Source: Streptantibioticus_A sp037034305 (GTDB taxonomy: Bacteria; Actinomycetota; Actinomycetes; Streptomycetales; Streptomycetaceae). From it: 64,000 bases of DNA. This document shows, piece after piece, positions 1 through 10,000 of the stretch. Every line of letters begins with the position of its first letter. Positions within the stretch are counted from its first letter, which is position 1. A model generated the notes under the pieces. The model saw only the letters and a list, made by a program, of their open reading frames with translations. It did no database searches and was not told the origin of the DNA. The stretch spans positions 1 through 64,000 of the forward strand of contig JBAGJY010000022.1 in NCBI GenBank assembly GCA_037034305.1, in the 5' to 3' direction. A program made the position numbers and the translations under genes.

Positions 1-23
1 ACCCTGCAGTTACGGAGAACCCT

Positions 24-245
24 GTGAGCACTCCCGCGCACGCCGCCGCCGAGACCGTAGTGACCGTGCGGCGCGGGCACGCCGAGCCCGAGGAACTCGC
101 GGCCATCACCGCCGTCCTCATGGCCCGTGCCGCCGCCAACGCCCGCACGGCCGCCACCGACAACGTCCGAACCATGGCCCACTGGCGCCGCCTTGAGCGC
201 GCCCAGGGCTTCTACGCGCCGCACAGCTGGCAGGCGGTCGCGTAA
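24..245 (+). CDS. accE: Acyl-CoA carboxylase epsilon subunit
   Basis: This 73-aa protein reads like the small epsilon subunit of actinobacterial acetyl/propionyl-CoA carboxylases, which binds the beta (carboxyltransferase) subunit and stimulates the complex that makes malonyl- and methylmalonyl-CoA. The short VTVRRGHAEPEELAAITAVL segment (residues 13-32) is the family signature, followed by an Ala/Arg-rich linker and a C-terminal W-x-x-x-x-R-A-Q-G-F stretch. The start is GTG preceded by a GGAG at about 8 nt. The beta subunit gene would be expected just upstream, outside the window. Family assignment is by motif and by position beside a conservon, as in other Streptomyces. Confidence 0.85.
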   Translation: MSTPAHAAAETVVTVRRGHAEPEELAAITAVLMARAAANARTAATDNVRTMAHWRRLERAQGFYAPHSWQAVA

Positions 246-270
246 GCGACGCCGCCGCCCCAACGCGAAC

Positions 271-310
271 GACAAAGGCCCCCGCACCCGAAGGTGTGGG
301 GGCCTTTGTC
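271..310. terminator. Bidirectional intrinsic terminator
   Basis: An 18-bp inverted repeat (GACAAAGGCCCCCGCACC and its complement around a short CGA loop) lies between the convergent accE and cvnD2 genes. The A-rich left foot and T-rich right foot let it serve both directions. Confidence 0.85.
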
Positions 311-318
311 GTGACCCG

Positions 319-897
319 CTACCGCAGCCGCGCCATCAGGGCGTGCTCGACCAGCGTGATCAGCGTGCTCTTGGCCTCGCCGCGCATCCGCGCGTCGGTG
401 GTCATGATGGGCGTCTCGGGGCCGATCTGCAGCGCCTCGCGGACCTCCTCCGGACCGTACGGCTGGTGGCCGTCGAAACCATTCAGCGCGATGACGAACG
501 GGAGCCCGGAGTTCTCGAAGTAGTCGACCGCCGGGAAGCAGTCCGCCAGCCGCCGGGTGTCCACCAGGACCACCGCGCCGATGGCGCCGCGCACCAGGTC
601 GTCCCACATGAACCAGAAGCGGTCCTGGCCGGGGGTGCCGAACAGGTAGAGGATCAGGTCCTCGTCCAGCGTGATGCGGCCGAAGTCCATCGCCACGGTC
701 GTGGTGGTCTTGTCCGGCGCGTGGGTCAGGTCGTCGATCCCCGCGGAGGCTGAGGTCATCACGGCTTCGGTGCGCAGCGGGTTGATCTCCGATACGGCAC
801 CGACGAACGTGGTCTTGCCCACGCCGAAGCCGCCCGCCACCACGATCTTCGCGGAGGTGGTGGAGCGGGCTGCACCGCTAGAGCTTGCGAAGTCCAC
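319..897 (-). CDS. cvnD2: Conservon small GTP-binding protein CvnD
   Basis: This 192-aa Ras-like GTPase is the fourth gene of a conservon, the four-gene G-protein signalling module of actinomycetes. G1 is GGFGVGKTT (about residues 22-30) and G3 is GTPGQDR (about 87-93). The usual NKxD is replaced by an ALNGFDG-type loop, as is normal in this family. It starts at a GTG that overlaps the end of the upstream cvnC by 20 bp, implying translational coupling. In studied conservons the sensor, roadblock and DUF742 proteins associate at the membrane and the G protein joins or leaves with its nucleotide state. The number 2 follows the S. coelicolor order, recalled from synteny with accE. Confidence 0.93.
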   Translation of the reverse strand: MDFASSSGAARSTTSAKIVVAGGFGVGKTTFVGAVSEINPLRTEAVMTSASAGIDDLTHAPDKTTTTVAMDFGRITLDEDLILYLFGTPGQDRFWFMWDDLVRGAIGAVVLVDTRRLADCFPAVDYFENSGLPFVIALNGFDGHQPYGPEEVREALQIGPETPIMTTDARMRGEAKSTLITLVEHALMARLR

Positions 898-1438
898 TGA
901 GCACCCTTTCGAGCAGTGTCACATCTGGCTGGCCACCGGCGGCTTCATCGCCACCGGGCTGGTGGATGGCGACGAGTCCGGCCTCCGCCAGGTCGGCTAC
1001 GAGGATTCGGGCGACGCCGAGGGGGATGGAGAGAAGTGCCGAGACCTCTGCCACCGACTTGATCTCGCGGCACAGATGGCAGATTCGCTGGTGTTCCGGG
1101 AGCTGACCGCGCAACCGCTCCGGATCGGCGGTCGTGGAGACCAACGCCTCGATCGCCAGCTGGTAGCGCGGCCGGGTCCGCCCGCCCGTCATGGCGTACG
1201 GCCGCACCAGCGGCTGCTGGTCGGAACCGAGCGGCGTACGGCCCCTTACGCCGCCGCGAGAGCGCGGCGGCGGCCCCTGCGGGGGCATGTGCGGCTGGAT
1301 CCGCGGCGCGGGCGGCTGCGGATCGTGCCGCCCCTGTTCCTGCGACGGCTGCAGCTGTGGGCTGGGCGCCGAGGGGAAGTTGAATCGCTTCAGCGGCTGC
1401 TGTTGCGGATCGCCATATCCGCCAGGGGGCGTTGCCAC
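878..1438 (-). CDS. cvnC2: Conservon DUF742 protein CvnC
   Basis: A 186-aa protein with a Pro/Gln-rich, probably disordered N-terminus (residues 1-75). The DUF742 domain that follows carries the signature PLVRPYAMTGGRTRP, then a winged-helix-like segment (ICHLCREIKSVAEVSALL, then IPLGVARILVADLAEAGLV). The start is GTG with a GGAGGAACC ribosome binding site. It is third in the conservon: 143 bp downstream of cvnB2 and overlapping cvnD2. The N-terminal extension is about 50 residues longer than in the second copy nearby. The family is thought to bridge the roadblock protein and the G protein; DNA binding is not established. Confidence 0.93.
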   Translation of the reverse strand: MATPPGGYGDPQQQPLKRFNFPSAPSPQLQPSQEQGRHDPQPPAPRIQPHMPPQGPPPRSRGGVRGRTPLGSDQQPLVRPYAMTGGRTRPRYQLAIEALVSTTADPERLRGQLPEHQRICHLCREIKSVAEVSALLSIPLGVARILVADLAEAGLVAIHQPGGDEAAGGQPDVTLLERVLSGLRKL

Positions 1439-1581
1439 GGTTCCTCCTCCAGCTGGGCGGGGTGCCGTTCACCGTCTCCGCCGCAGGGTTGCCGATGCGT
1501 TAACGCACCTTACGGTCCGGTGACGCATCGGCGCACGCCTGTCCGGTAGTTGGTGGCCAGAAGGCCGTAGAGCCCGACAGG

Positions 1582-2004
1582 CTAGCCCAACAGGCTGCCC
1601 TGCAACTCGGCTCGCAGATCAGGGGTGAGCACGTTGCCCGCGCGGTCCACGAGCAGCGCCATCTCGTAGCCGACCAGGCCGATGTCGCACTCCGGGTGGG
1701 CCAGGACGGCCAGCGAGGAACCGTCGGAAACGGACATGATGAACATGAAGCCGCGTTCCATCTCGACGACCGTCTGGTTGACGCTGCCGCCCTCGAAGAT
1801 ACGCGACGCGCCCGCGGTCAGCGAGGTCAACCCGGAAGCTACGGCGGCGAGTTGGTCGGCCCGGTCCCGGGGGAAGCCCTCGGACATCGCGAGCAGCAGA
1901 CCATCGGCGGAGACCACCACCGTATGGGAGACACCGGGGGTGTTCTCCACGAAGTTGGTGATCAACCAGTTCAGGTTCTGTGCCGCCTGGCTCATCGGAC
2001 TCAA
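1582..2004 (-). CDS. cvnB2: Conservon roadblock/LC7 protein CvnB
   Basis: A 140-aa roadblock/LC7 fold protein of the MglB type, second gene of the conservon. Visible signatures are NLNWLITNFVENTPGVSHTV, VVSADGLLLAMSEG and HPECDIGLVGYEMALLVDRAG. The reading frame opens with TTG directly after the cvnA2 TAG stop, 8 nt after a GGAG; an ATG three codons in (giving MSQAAQNL) is the alternative and is the start used in homologues as I recall. It is nearly identical to the cvnB1 copy at 6602-7024, differing mainly at V/D near residue 20 and in the last residues. It probably acts as a homodimer regulating the CvnD GTPase. Confidence 0.93.
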   Translation of the reverse strand: MSPMSQAAQNLNWLITNFVENTPGVSHTVVVSADGLLLAMSEGFPRDRADQLAAVASGLTSLTAGASRIFEGGSVNQTVVEMERGFMFIMSVSDGSSLAVLAHPECDIGLVGYEMALLVDRAGNVLTPDLRAELQGSLLG

Positions 2005-5000
2005 CTAACGCTCCTGGTGGTTGGGGCCGAGGCCCTGGCTGTCAGTTGGGGAATCAGTTCCAGCGTTGCGTCCCTGCTGGATGCCGCGGCGCAGGTTGCT
2101 CAACCTGCCGCGTACGTCCTCAGGGGCGCGGGAGACCTGTGGGCCGCCCTGCGGGGTCTGGTGTGCGGCGCCGGGGACGAGGTTCGCCTTCGGCACTCGC
2201 CGGGGCAGGCCGGAGCTGGTCACTCCGCCAGCCTTGGGCGCACGGACCTGCTCGGCCCGCTGCCAGTGCTCGTCGTTCGCGGAACGCCAGTCGTCGGCGT
2301 TGCCATCGCCTCCCTGCTCCCGCACGGGGCCGTCCGCGAGCGCGTCGTCCTGCCGCTGCGGCGCGGCCGGTTCTGGCTGCTGCCACTGCCGGTTGCGACG
2401 GGGCAGCCCCGCGTCGGTCAGCGAAGGAGTGCTCGTCGGCTCGGCTTCCGGTGCGTCGTAGCCTACGCGCTCCGCGGCTCCAAGGGAGGAGTGCGACTGT
2501 GAAGCCGGTGCCGACCAGCCATCCTGCGGATACTCCGGCTGCCACGGCGCGGAGGTGAACTCATCCTCCGGCCGGTAGCCGTGCGAGGGCTGGCCGTCCG
2601 TCCCGTGGGACGGCTGCTGGGGTACGGCGAACTCGTCGGTGTACTGGTTCGGCACCGGTGGCACCGGCTGCTCGAAACCGGGGTACGAGCGCTCCGGGTC
2701 GTAGGACGGCTCCGGCTGGTACGTCGACCCGGGCTGGTACGAGGACTCGGGGTCGTACGACGGCTCGGGCTGGTACGGCTGCCGCGCGGCCTGCTCGGGC
2801 TCGGCGGCCGGGGCCACCTCGTCGCGGAACAGCGGCCGGTGATCGGCCTGCTGGCGCTCGCCCGCGGCGGCCTCCAGGGCCGCCCGGCGCTCCTCGCGCC
2901 GCATCTGGCGGCTGATCGGGTCCAGCGCCCGCGCGTCGTCCGGCACCTCGAAGGCCCGGTCGTCGAATCCCAGCTCCGCGGCGGTGAACTGCCCGGCGTG
3001 GAAGTCGTCGGCCTGGTGCTCGGGGACGATGCGGGAGACGGTGAAGTCGTCCGCCGACGGCTCCTCGCCGCCACCACCGTGGGTGATCGGCTCCGGCAGC
3101 ATCACCAGCGAGGTGGTGCCCGCCTGCTCGCCCGAGGGGCGCAGCTGGACCCGGATGCTGTGCCGGTCGGCCAGCCGGCCCACCACGAACAGGCCCATGC
3201 GCTGGGAGATCGAGGCGTCGACGGTCGGCGGGTCGGCCAGCTTGTGGTTGATGTCCGCGAAGTCCTCGGCCGTCAGACCGATGCCCTTGTCGTGGATCTC
3301 CACCATGACCCGGCCGTCCGGCAGCCGGGTGGCGGTGACCTTCACCCTGGTCTGCGGGGAGGAGAACGTGGTGGCGTTCTCCAGCAGCTCGGCGAGCAGG
3401 TGGACGAGGTCGGTCACGGCCGCGCCGTGGATCTCCACCTCGGGTATGGAGGTCAGCTCGATGCGCTCGTAGTCCTCCACCTCGGCGGCGGCGGCGCGCA
3501 GCACGTCCACCAGCGGCACCGGCTGGTTCCAGCTACGGCCGGGCTCCTCGCCGGCGAGGACCAGCAGGTTCTCACCGTTGCGGCGCATACGGGTGGCCAG
3601 GTGGTCCAGCTGGAACAGGTTCTCCAGCTGGTCCGGGTCGGCCTCGTTGTTCTCCAGCTCGGTGATGAGCGACAGCTGGCGCTGGATGAGGTCCTGGTTG
3701 CGCACCGACAGGTTGGTGAAGATCGCGTTGACGTTGCCGCGCAGCAGCGCCTGCTCGGCGGCGAGTCGTACCGCTTCCCGGTGGACCTGGTCGAACGCCC
3801 TGGCCACCTCGCCGATCTCGTCCCTGGTGTTGATCGGGATCGGCGCCACCCGGGTGTCCACCCGGCCGGGATCGGTGCGGGAGAGCTGGTCGACCAGCGC
3901 GGGAAGGCGCTGCTCGGCCACCTCGAAGGCGGAGGTGCGCAGCCTGCGCATGCTGCGGCTCATGGAGCGGGCCATCAGCGCGGCGACCACGAAGGCCAGC
4001 AGCACACCGGCGAGCACCGCCGCGGAGTTGATGATCGCGTTGCTCTTGGCGTCGGCGGCCACCGAGGCGGCGTCGCTCTCGGCCTGGTTGGCCAGGCCCG
4101 ACTCGACCGTGCGGTAGGCGTTGAAGGCCAGCGTGGAGGAGGCCCACCAGCTCTGCGGGGTGATGCCCTGGGCGCGCAGCGCGGTCGCCGACTCGCCGGA
4201 GGCGATGGCCTTGACCATGGTGACGCGGTCCGGCGGGGCGACGAACGGCTGCCCGGCGGCCTGCGCCTTGGACTTGGCGTCGGCGAGCTGCTGCTTGCCC
4301 TGCTGCGTCGCGGAGTCGTTGGCGTCCTGGAGCCGCTGCATGTCCGCCGGGGTGCCGCCGCCCTCGTACTCCTGGAGCGCGATGTTCTCCAGGTACGCGT
4401 AGGAGGACAGGGCGGTCAGCTGGAGCCTGCGCTCGGACTCGGGGACCGGGCCCTCGACCATGACGTGCATGCCGATGGAACGGGTCAGCGACTCGGCGGC
4501 CTTGGCGAGCGAGATGGCGTACAGCGTACGGCCGTAGCTCGTCAGGTTGTTGGTGCCGAAGCCCAGGTCGTTGGCGAACTCCATCAGCGGGTGCTGGACC
4601 TGGACGTAGCCCTCCTCGGTCTGCACGGCCGGGAGCTTGCTGGTGTACGCGGCCTGGCGCAGCGCCGCGAGCTTGGGCTCGACCTGGCGGAAGGAGGCCA
4701 ACCGGCGCTTGAGGTCCGGGGCGTCGGGCATCTGCGCGACGGCGGCGTTGAAGGCGTTGGCGGCGGCGTCGGTGGTGGCCCGGGCGGCGACCACGTCGGA
4801 ATTCTTTGTGTCACCTTTGAGGAGGGGAACCACCGAGCGGTCCCGCTCGTCAATCAATGCGTGGCTATAGGCGCTGGCGGCGACGACCAACTTGGCGGTG
4901 CGTTCGGCGTCGTCGGCCTGCTGGTAGCGGTCGACCGAGTCCTTGACGTTGAACCCGCCGACCACCAGCGCGACCAGCACGGGGATCAGCAGGATCGCGT

Positions 5001-5166
5001 TCAGCCGGGTCCGCACCCGCCAGTTGCTCGGCGAGAGGCGGCTGCCTGCGGGGGGTGCGGTCGCACCGGCTTCGTCGACCGTCACCCCGGAACCGCGGCC
5101 CGGCGGCGTGAAATTGCCTCGGGCCGGTTCCACGGGGTCAGGCCGTGTCCGCGTCGTATTCCTCAC
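2005..5166 (-). CDS. cvnA2: Conservon membrane sensor kinase-like protein CvnA
   Basis: A 1053-aa sensor, first gene of the conservon. Order of parts: short cytoplasmic N-terminus, TM1 (about 57-73), an extracytoplasmic nitrate-sensor-like (NIT) region, TM2 (about 379-397), HAMP (400-455), a DHLATRMRR H-box-like segment followed by ENLLVLAGEE (about 525-540), a GHKL ATPase domain (N box ELLENATTF, G1 HDKGIGL, G2 GLFVVGRL), and a long disordered tail with SYxPE repeats. The reading frame is open further upstream, but GTG at 5166 (MRNTTRTRP) fits best: a GAGAGG lies 11 nt before it, the same arrangement as at the chosen cvnA1 start. It lies 4 bases or fewer from cvnB2. Confidence 0.9.
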   Translation of the reverse strand: MRNTTRTRPDPVEPARGNFTPPGRGSGVTVDEAGATAPPAGSRLSPSNWRVRTRLNAILLIPVLVALVVGGFNVKDSVDRYQQADDAERTAKLVVAASAYSHALIDERDRSVVPLLKGDTKNSDVVAARATTDAAANAFNAAVAQMPDAPDLKRRLASFRQVEPKLAALRQAAYTSKLPAVQTEEGYVQVQHPLMEFANDLGFGTNNLTSYGRTLYAISLAKAAESLTRSIGMHVMVEGPVPESERRLQLTALSSYAYLENIALQEYEGGGTPADMQRLQDANDSATQQGKQQLADAKSKAQAAGQPFVAPPDRVTMVKAIASGESATALRAQGITPQSWWASSTLAFNAYRTVESGLANQAESDAASVAADAKSNAIINSAAVLAGVLLAFVVAALMARSMSRSMRRLRTSAFEVAEQRLPALVDQLSRTDPGRVDTRVAPIPINTRDEIGEVARAFDQVHREAVRLAAEQALLRGNVNAIFTNLSVRNQDLIQRQLSLITELENNEADPDQLENLFQLDHLATRMRRNGENLLVLAGEEPGRSWNQPVPLVDVLRAAAAEVEDYERIELTSIPEVEIHGAAVTDLVHLLAELLENATTFSSPQTRVKVTATRLPDGRVMVEIHDKGIGLTAEDFADINHKLADPPTVDASISQRMGLFVVGRLADRHSIRVQLRPSGEQAGTTSLVMLPEPITHGGGGEEPSADDFTVSRIVPEHQADDFHAGQFTAAELGFDDRAFEVPDDARALDPISRQMRREERRAALEAAAGERQQADHRPLFRDEVAPAAEPEQAARQPYQPEPSYDPESSYQPGSTYQPEPSYDPERSYPGFEQPVPPVPNQYTDEFAVPQQPSHGTDGQPSHGYRPEDEFTSAPWQPEYPQDGWSAPASQSHSSLGAAERVGYDAPEAEPTSTPSLTDAGLPRRNRQWQQPEPAAPQRQDDALADGPVREQGGDGNADDWRSANDEHWQRAEQVRAPKAGGVTSSGLPRRVPKANLVPGAAHQTPQGGPQVSRAPEDVRGRLSNLRRGIQQGRNAGTDSPTDSQGLGPNHQER

Positions 5167-5415
5167 TCGACCAACAACCTCTCGGCGCCGACACACCGAC
5201 GTGCCGTGTCTACTCGCTGGTTCAACGAATTCCAGCACGTCACGGCGGTCCTTTCCAAACGTCTGGACAGACTTCGCCAACCGCCAAGACAGGACTGATA
5301 AAACGGGCATAAGCGCTATTCGGCGGCAAATGACAAGCGCCAAGTAAGCGCTGTGGAACGGATCGTATGCGGGGGGTGTCCGCCCTCCGGTGATTGTCTG
5401 TCGAAACGTTATGAA
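5167..5415. other. Intergenic region upstream of cvn2
   Basis: About 250 bp between the cvn1 terminator and the cvnA2 start. It is less GC-rich than its surroundings and must hold the cvn2 promoter. I see no convincing -35/-10 pair or palindrome. Confidence 0.4.
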
Positions 5416-5457
5416 GGAGCGGGTCCGCCGTGTCATAAGACACAGCGGACCCGCTCC
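5416..5457 (-). terminator. Terminator after cvn1
   Basis: A 13-bp stem (GGAGCGGGTCCGC with its complement) capped by a second small TGTC-ATAA-GACA stem lies about 30 bp beyond the cvnD1 stop. It has no clear T run, which is common for Streptomyces terminators. It separates the two conservons into independent units. Confidence 0.75.
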
Positions 5458-5487
5458 CCACCGATCACAACTGGCAAGATCCAACGA

Positions 5488-6135
5488 CTACTTGAGTCTG
5501 GCCAGCAACGCGTGCTCGACCAGCGTGATCAAGGTGCCCTTCGCGTCCGCCCGCTGCCGGGCGTCGGTGGTCACGATCGGCGCCTCGGGCCCGATCTGCA
5601 GGGCCTCGCGGACCTCGTCCGGCGCGTACGGCTGGTGGCCCTCGAAGCCGTTGAGCGCGATGACGAACGGCAGACCCGAGTTCTCGAAGTAGTCCACCGC
5701 CGGGAAGCAGTCGGCCAGCCGACGGGTATCGACCAGGACAACCGCACCGATCGCGCCGCGCACCAGGTCATCCCACATAAACCAGAAACGGTCTTGTCCT
5801 GGGGTGCCGAACAGGTAGAGGATCAGGTCGTCATCGAGCGTGATGCGGCCGAAGTCCATCGCGACGGTGGTCGTCGTCTTGTCGCTGACCTGGCTGAGAT
5901 CGTCGATCCCGGCCGAGGCGGCGGTCATCACCGCCTCGGTCCGCAGCGGGTTGATCTCCGAGACGGCACCGACGAACGTGGTCTTGCCGACGCCGAAGCC
6001 ACCGGCCACCACGATCTTGGCGGAGGTGGTGGTCCGGGCCGTCTGCTGCCCGTAGGCCGCGCCGTGCTGGGCCGGACCGGCCGCACCCTGTGCGTACGGG
6101 TCGGCGCCCTGCGGCCTAGAGCTTGCGAAGTCCAC
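5488..6135 (-). CDS. cvnD1: Conservon small GTP-binding protein CvnD
   Basis: A 215-aa paralogue of the G protein at 319-897 and last gene of the second conservon. G1 GGFGVGKTT, DFGRITL and G3 GTPGQDRFWF are identical between the copies. The N-terminal extension differs: here it is Ala/Gln/Gly-rich (GADPYAQGAAGPAQHGAAYG) and about 23 residues longer. The start is the GTG overlapping the cvnC1 end by 20 bp, exactly as in cvn2; the frame is open further upstream but that part is cvnC1 read in another frame. The near-identical GTPase core suggests recent divergence or gene conversion between the copies (inference). Confidence 0.93.
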   Translation of the reverse strand: MDFASSRPQGADPYAQGAAGPAQHGAAYGQQTARTTTSAKIVVAGGFGVGKTTFVGAVSEINPLRTEAVMTAASAGIDDLSQVSDKTTTTVAMDFGRITLDDDLILYLFGTPGQDRFWFMWDDLVRGAIGAVVLVDTRRLADCFPAVDYFENSGLPFVIALNGFEGHQPYAPDEVREALQIGPEAPIVTTDARQRADAKGTLITLVEHALLARLK

Positions 6136-6526
6136 TGAGCACCCTCTCCAGCAAAGTGACATCTGGCTGTCCGCCGGCTTCGCCGGAGCCCGGCTGGTGG
6201 ATCGCCACCATGCCCGCCTCGGCGAGGTCGGCCACCAGGATCCGGGCCACACCGAGCGGAATCGCAAGCAGCGCGGAGATCTCCGCCACCGACTTGATCT
6301 CAATGCACAGGTGGCAGATGCGCTGGTGTTCAGGAAGCAGACCCTGGTACAGCGAGGGGTCCGCCGAGGTACTCACCAGCGCCTCGATGGCCAACTGGTA
6401 TCTGGGTCTGGTGCGACCACCGGTCATGGCATACGGCCGGACCAGCGGTTGTTCGCCTTCCTCGGCCTCGTACGGCAGGTGGTGCGCAGCGCCGTACGGG
6501 TCCGATGAGGCGGATGGCGGGGTCAT
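6116..6526 (-). CDS. cvnC1: Conservon DUF742 protein CvnC
   Basis: A 136-aa DUF742 protein whose domain starts almost at once (EQPLVRPYAMTGGRTRP at about residues 25-41). The winged-helix-like part ends with LLERVLSGLRKL, the same last residues as the cvn2 copy. ATG start with GGAGGACGACGTAC upstream. It is 75 bp from cvnB1 and overlaps cvnD1. Confidence 0.93.
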   Translation of the reverse strand: MTPPSASSDPYGAAHHLPYEAEEGEQPLVRPYAMTGGRTRPRYQLAIEALVSTSADPSLYQGLLPEHQRICHLCIEIKSVAEISALLAIPLGVARILVADLAEAGMVAIHQPGSGEAGGQPDVTLLERVLSGLRKL

Positions 6527-6601
6527 GTACGTCGTCCTCCGAGCGAAGCAGAAGCAAGCTGGTCCGGGTCATTGCGGGGGAGGTACTGCAAAGAGCGAGG
6601 A

Positions 6602-7024
6602 TCAGCCGAGCAGGGTGCCTTGCAGCTCGGCGCGTAGGTCGGGGGTGAGCACGTTCCCTGCCCGGTCCACGAGCAGGGCCATCTCGTAGCCCACCAGGCC
6701 GATGTCGCACTCCGGGTGCGCCAGCACGGCGAGGGAGGAACCGTCGGAGATGGACATGATGAACATGAAGCCGCGCTCCATCTCCACCACCGTCTGGTTG
6801 ACGCTGCCGCCCTCGAAGATGCGCGAGGCGCCCGCGGTCAGCGAGGTCAACCCGGAGGCCACCGCCGCGAGTTGGTCGGCCCGGTCGCGCGGGAAGCCCT
6901 CGGACATCGCCAGCAACAGCCCATCGGCGGAGACCACCACCGTATGAGACACCCCGGGCGTGTTGTCCACGAAGTTGGTGATCAACCAGTTCAGATTCTG
7001 TGCCGCCTGGCTCATCGGACTCAA
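6602..7024 (-). CDS. cvnB1: Conservon roadblock/LC7 protein CvnB
   Basis: A 140-aa roadblock/LC7 protein, almost identical to cvnB2. It starts immediately after the cvnA1 stop at TTG, with the same TTG-AGT-CCG-ATG arrangement as in cvn2, so the true start is either the TTG or the ATG three codons later. In conservons this protein partners the sensor and the GTPase. Its conservation beside the much more divergent CvnA sensors implies that input specificity lies in CvnA. Confidence 0.93.
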   Translation of the reverse strand: MSPMSQAAQNLNWLITNFVDNTPGVSHTVVVSADGLLLAMSEGFPRDRADQLAAVASGLTSLTAGASRIFEGGSVNQTVVEMERGFMFIMSISDGSSLAVLAHPECDIGLVGYEMALLVDRAGNVLTPDLRAELQGTLLG

Positions 7025-10000
7025 CTAACGCTCCTGCTGGTGAGAAGTGCCGGTACCGAAGCCGCGTCCGTCCGTGTGGCCGGACCCGGCGTTGCGGCCC
7101 TGCTGGATGCCGCGACGAAGGTTGGTCAGACGCCCGCGCACGTCGTCGGGTGCCCGCGAGACCTGCGGACCAGTGGGCTGGGACTGCTCGGCGGTGCCCG
7201 GGACGAGGTTCGCCCGCGGCACCCGGCGCGGCAGGCCGGACGAGGTGACCCCGCCGGAGGCGGGCTCCCGTACCTGCTCGGCGCGGCGCCACCGCTCGTC
7301 GTTGGGCGACGGCTGCCACTCCGCGACCGGCTCGGCGGCGGGCGCGCCCTGCACCTGGGACGGCTGCGGGCCGCCGGTCAGCGGGGGCTGCTGCCGCTGC
7401 TGCTGCGGCGCGGGCGCCACGTCGCGCTCGTCCTGCTGCCGGAACCAGTCCGACTCCAGCGACTCGAAGATCGGCGAGCGACCGTCGCCGGGGGAGTCGG
7501 CGGGCGGCAGCGCCATCGGCTCGGCGGCGGGCGGCAGTTGGGCCTCCGCACGCCTCGGCCGCGGCGCCCGCGGCGCGTCGGGGGCCGCCGGGAACTCGCC
7601 GGTCGACTCGTACGCGGGCGGCTCGGCGGCCGGACGCCGCTGCTGCGGCGCCTGACGGCCGCGCGGGCCGAACACGTCGGAGCCGGAACCGGCCGGCTGA
7701 CCGCCGAAGAAGTCGGTGGCCGGCGGCTGTTGGGGCCGTCTGAACTCGCCGGTGCCGGAGTTGTCGTAACCCGGCTGGCGGAACTCGCCGGTGGTGGAGT
7801 TGTCGGGGTAGCCCGGCGCCTGGGGCTGGCGGTACTCGCCGGTGCCGGAGTTGTCGTAACCCGGCTGGCGGAACTCGCCGGTGGTGGAGTTGTCGGGGTA
7901 GCCCGGCGCCTGGGGCTGGCGGTACTCGCCGGTGCCGGAGCCGTCATAGCCCGGCTGGCGGAACTCGCCGGTGGCCGCGTCACCGTTGCCGGGCCGCCGC
8001 CCACCGGAGCTGGCGCCCGGGAACGCCGGGCGCTCGAACTGCGCCGTGGACTCCACGTCGTCGTGGCCGCGCGGCACGTCCGTACCGTCCCGGCCCTGCT
8101 GGGCGGCCCAGCTCGGCGCGGGCCGCTCGCCGGACGCCGCCGGGGTGGGCGCGGCGGGCCGCTGCGGGGTGCCCGAGCCCCGGGTCGGCAGGCCGGAGGG
8201 AGTGCGCTGCTGCTGCGGGCGGTCCGGCCCGGAGTCCTGGTTGCCGGTGAGCGCAGGGCGCGTAGCGGCCGGGGGCACCTGGCCCTTGGGCTGCGTCCCC
8301 GGCTGGGGACCGCGGCCGACCTGACCGGCCCGGCGCACTCCGCCCTCGGCGGAGGCGCCGCGCGCCGCCGCGATGTCCCCGGCAGCGCTCTTGCCGCCCG
8401 GCACCGGGGGTATGACGCCGCCGCGCTTGCCCTGGCCCGCGCCGGGCGCGGGCTTGGCGCCCCCCTGCGTGAGGTCCACGGGCAGCATGACCAGCGCGGT
8501 CGTACCGCCGGAGTCCGACGGCCGCAGCTGGATGCGGATGCCGTGCCGCAGTGACAGCCGACCGACCACGAACAGGCCCATGCGGCGGGAGACGGACACG
8601 TCCACCGTCGGCGGGTTGGCCAGCCGCTCGTTGATGTCCGACAGGTCCTCCGGCGACAGGCCGATGCCGGTGTCGTGGATCTCCACCAGCACCCGGCCGT
8701 CCGGCAGCGCGTGACCGGTGACCCGGACCTTGGTCTGCGGGGAGGAGAACGAGGTGGCGTTCTCCAGCAGCTCGGCGAGCAGGTGGACGAGGTCGTTGAC
8801 AACCCGGCCCGCGACCTCGGTCGGCGGGACCGCGGTCAGCTCGATGCGCTCGTACTGCTCCACCTCGGACGCGGCGGCACGCAGCACGTCCACCAGCGGC
8901 ACCGGGCGGGTCCACCGGCGGCCCGGCTCCTCACCCGCGAGAACCAGCAGGTTCTCACCGTTGCGGCGCATACGGGTCGCCAGGTGGTCCAGCTTGAACA
9001 GGTTGGACAGCTGGTCCGGGTCCGCCTCGCGGCTCTCCAGTTCGGAGATGAGGGACAGCTGGCGCTGGATCAGGCCCTGGCTGCGGCGCGAGAGGTTGGT
9101 GAACATCGCGTTGACGTTGCCTCGCAGCAGCGCCTGCTCGGCGGCGAGACGGACCGCCTCGCGGTGGACGTCGTCGAACGCGCGGGCCACCCGGCCGATC
9201 TCGTCGCGGGTGTTGATGCCGATCTCCTGGACGGAGGTGTCGACGTCCTGCGGGTCGGACTCGGACAGCTGCTTGACCAGCTCGGGCAGTCGCCGCTGGG
9301 CGGCGTCCTGCGCGGCGTCCTGGAGCCGCCGCAGCGAGCGGATCATGGAGCGGGCCACCACGAACGCGCCGACCAGCGACACACCGAGGACCAGCAGGAT
9401 CAGCGCACCGTTGATCAGCGCGTCCTGCTGTGCGGCGGAGCGCAGCGACAGCGCCTTCTGCTGCATCTGGTCGAGAAGCTCGGACTCGATGCGGGACATC
9501 TCCTGCATCTTGGTGTCCGCCTGGTCGTACCAGTCCAGGTACGACTTGGGCTCCTGGGAGATGCCGTTCTGGGTCTGGAGCACCCGGTCGCGGTACTGGT
9601 CGGCCTGGGTGATCACGACGTTGCCGCCGTCCAGCGCCTTCATCAGCTCGGCGGAGCCGGTGCCGTAGATCTCGGAGAACCGTTTGATCTCCGAGTTCTC
9701 GCTGTCCGAGGCGGTCTGCGCGTACAGCCGGTCACTGTTGGACAGGGTCGGGCCGGACGGGTTGGCGAGCGCGGCACTGATGACCGCCCGCTGGATCGAC
9801 TCGTACTCCTTGGCGGCGGTGAACGCGGCGAGCGCCCGGGTGCTGCGGATCATGTCGGAGTTGCTGGTCGCCTGCGCCATGTCCTGGGAGAGCGAGAGCA
9901 GCGAGTTGATCAACTGGTCGTAGCCGCTGACCGTCTGCGAGATGTACTGCGGGTTGGTGTACGCGTCACCGCGGATCTGCTTGAGGCTCTGCAGCTGGCG

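Noticed and set aside
2581..5298. 905-codon open frame on the plus strand opposite cvnA2
   Set aside because: It is an antisense artefact of high-GC codon bias. Its translation is Arg/Gly/Val/Leu-rich with no domain, and the minus-strand frame is a clear sensor kinase.
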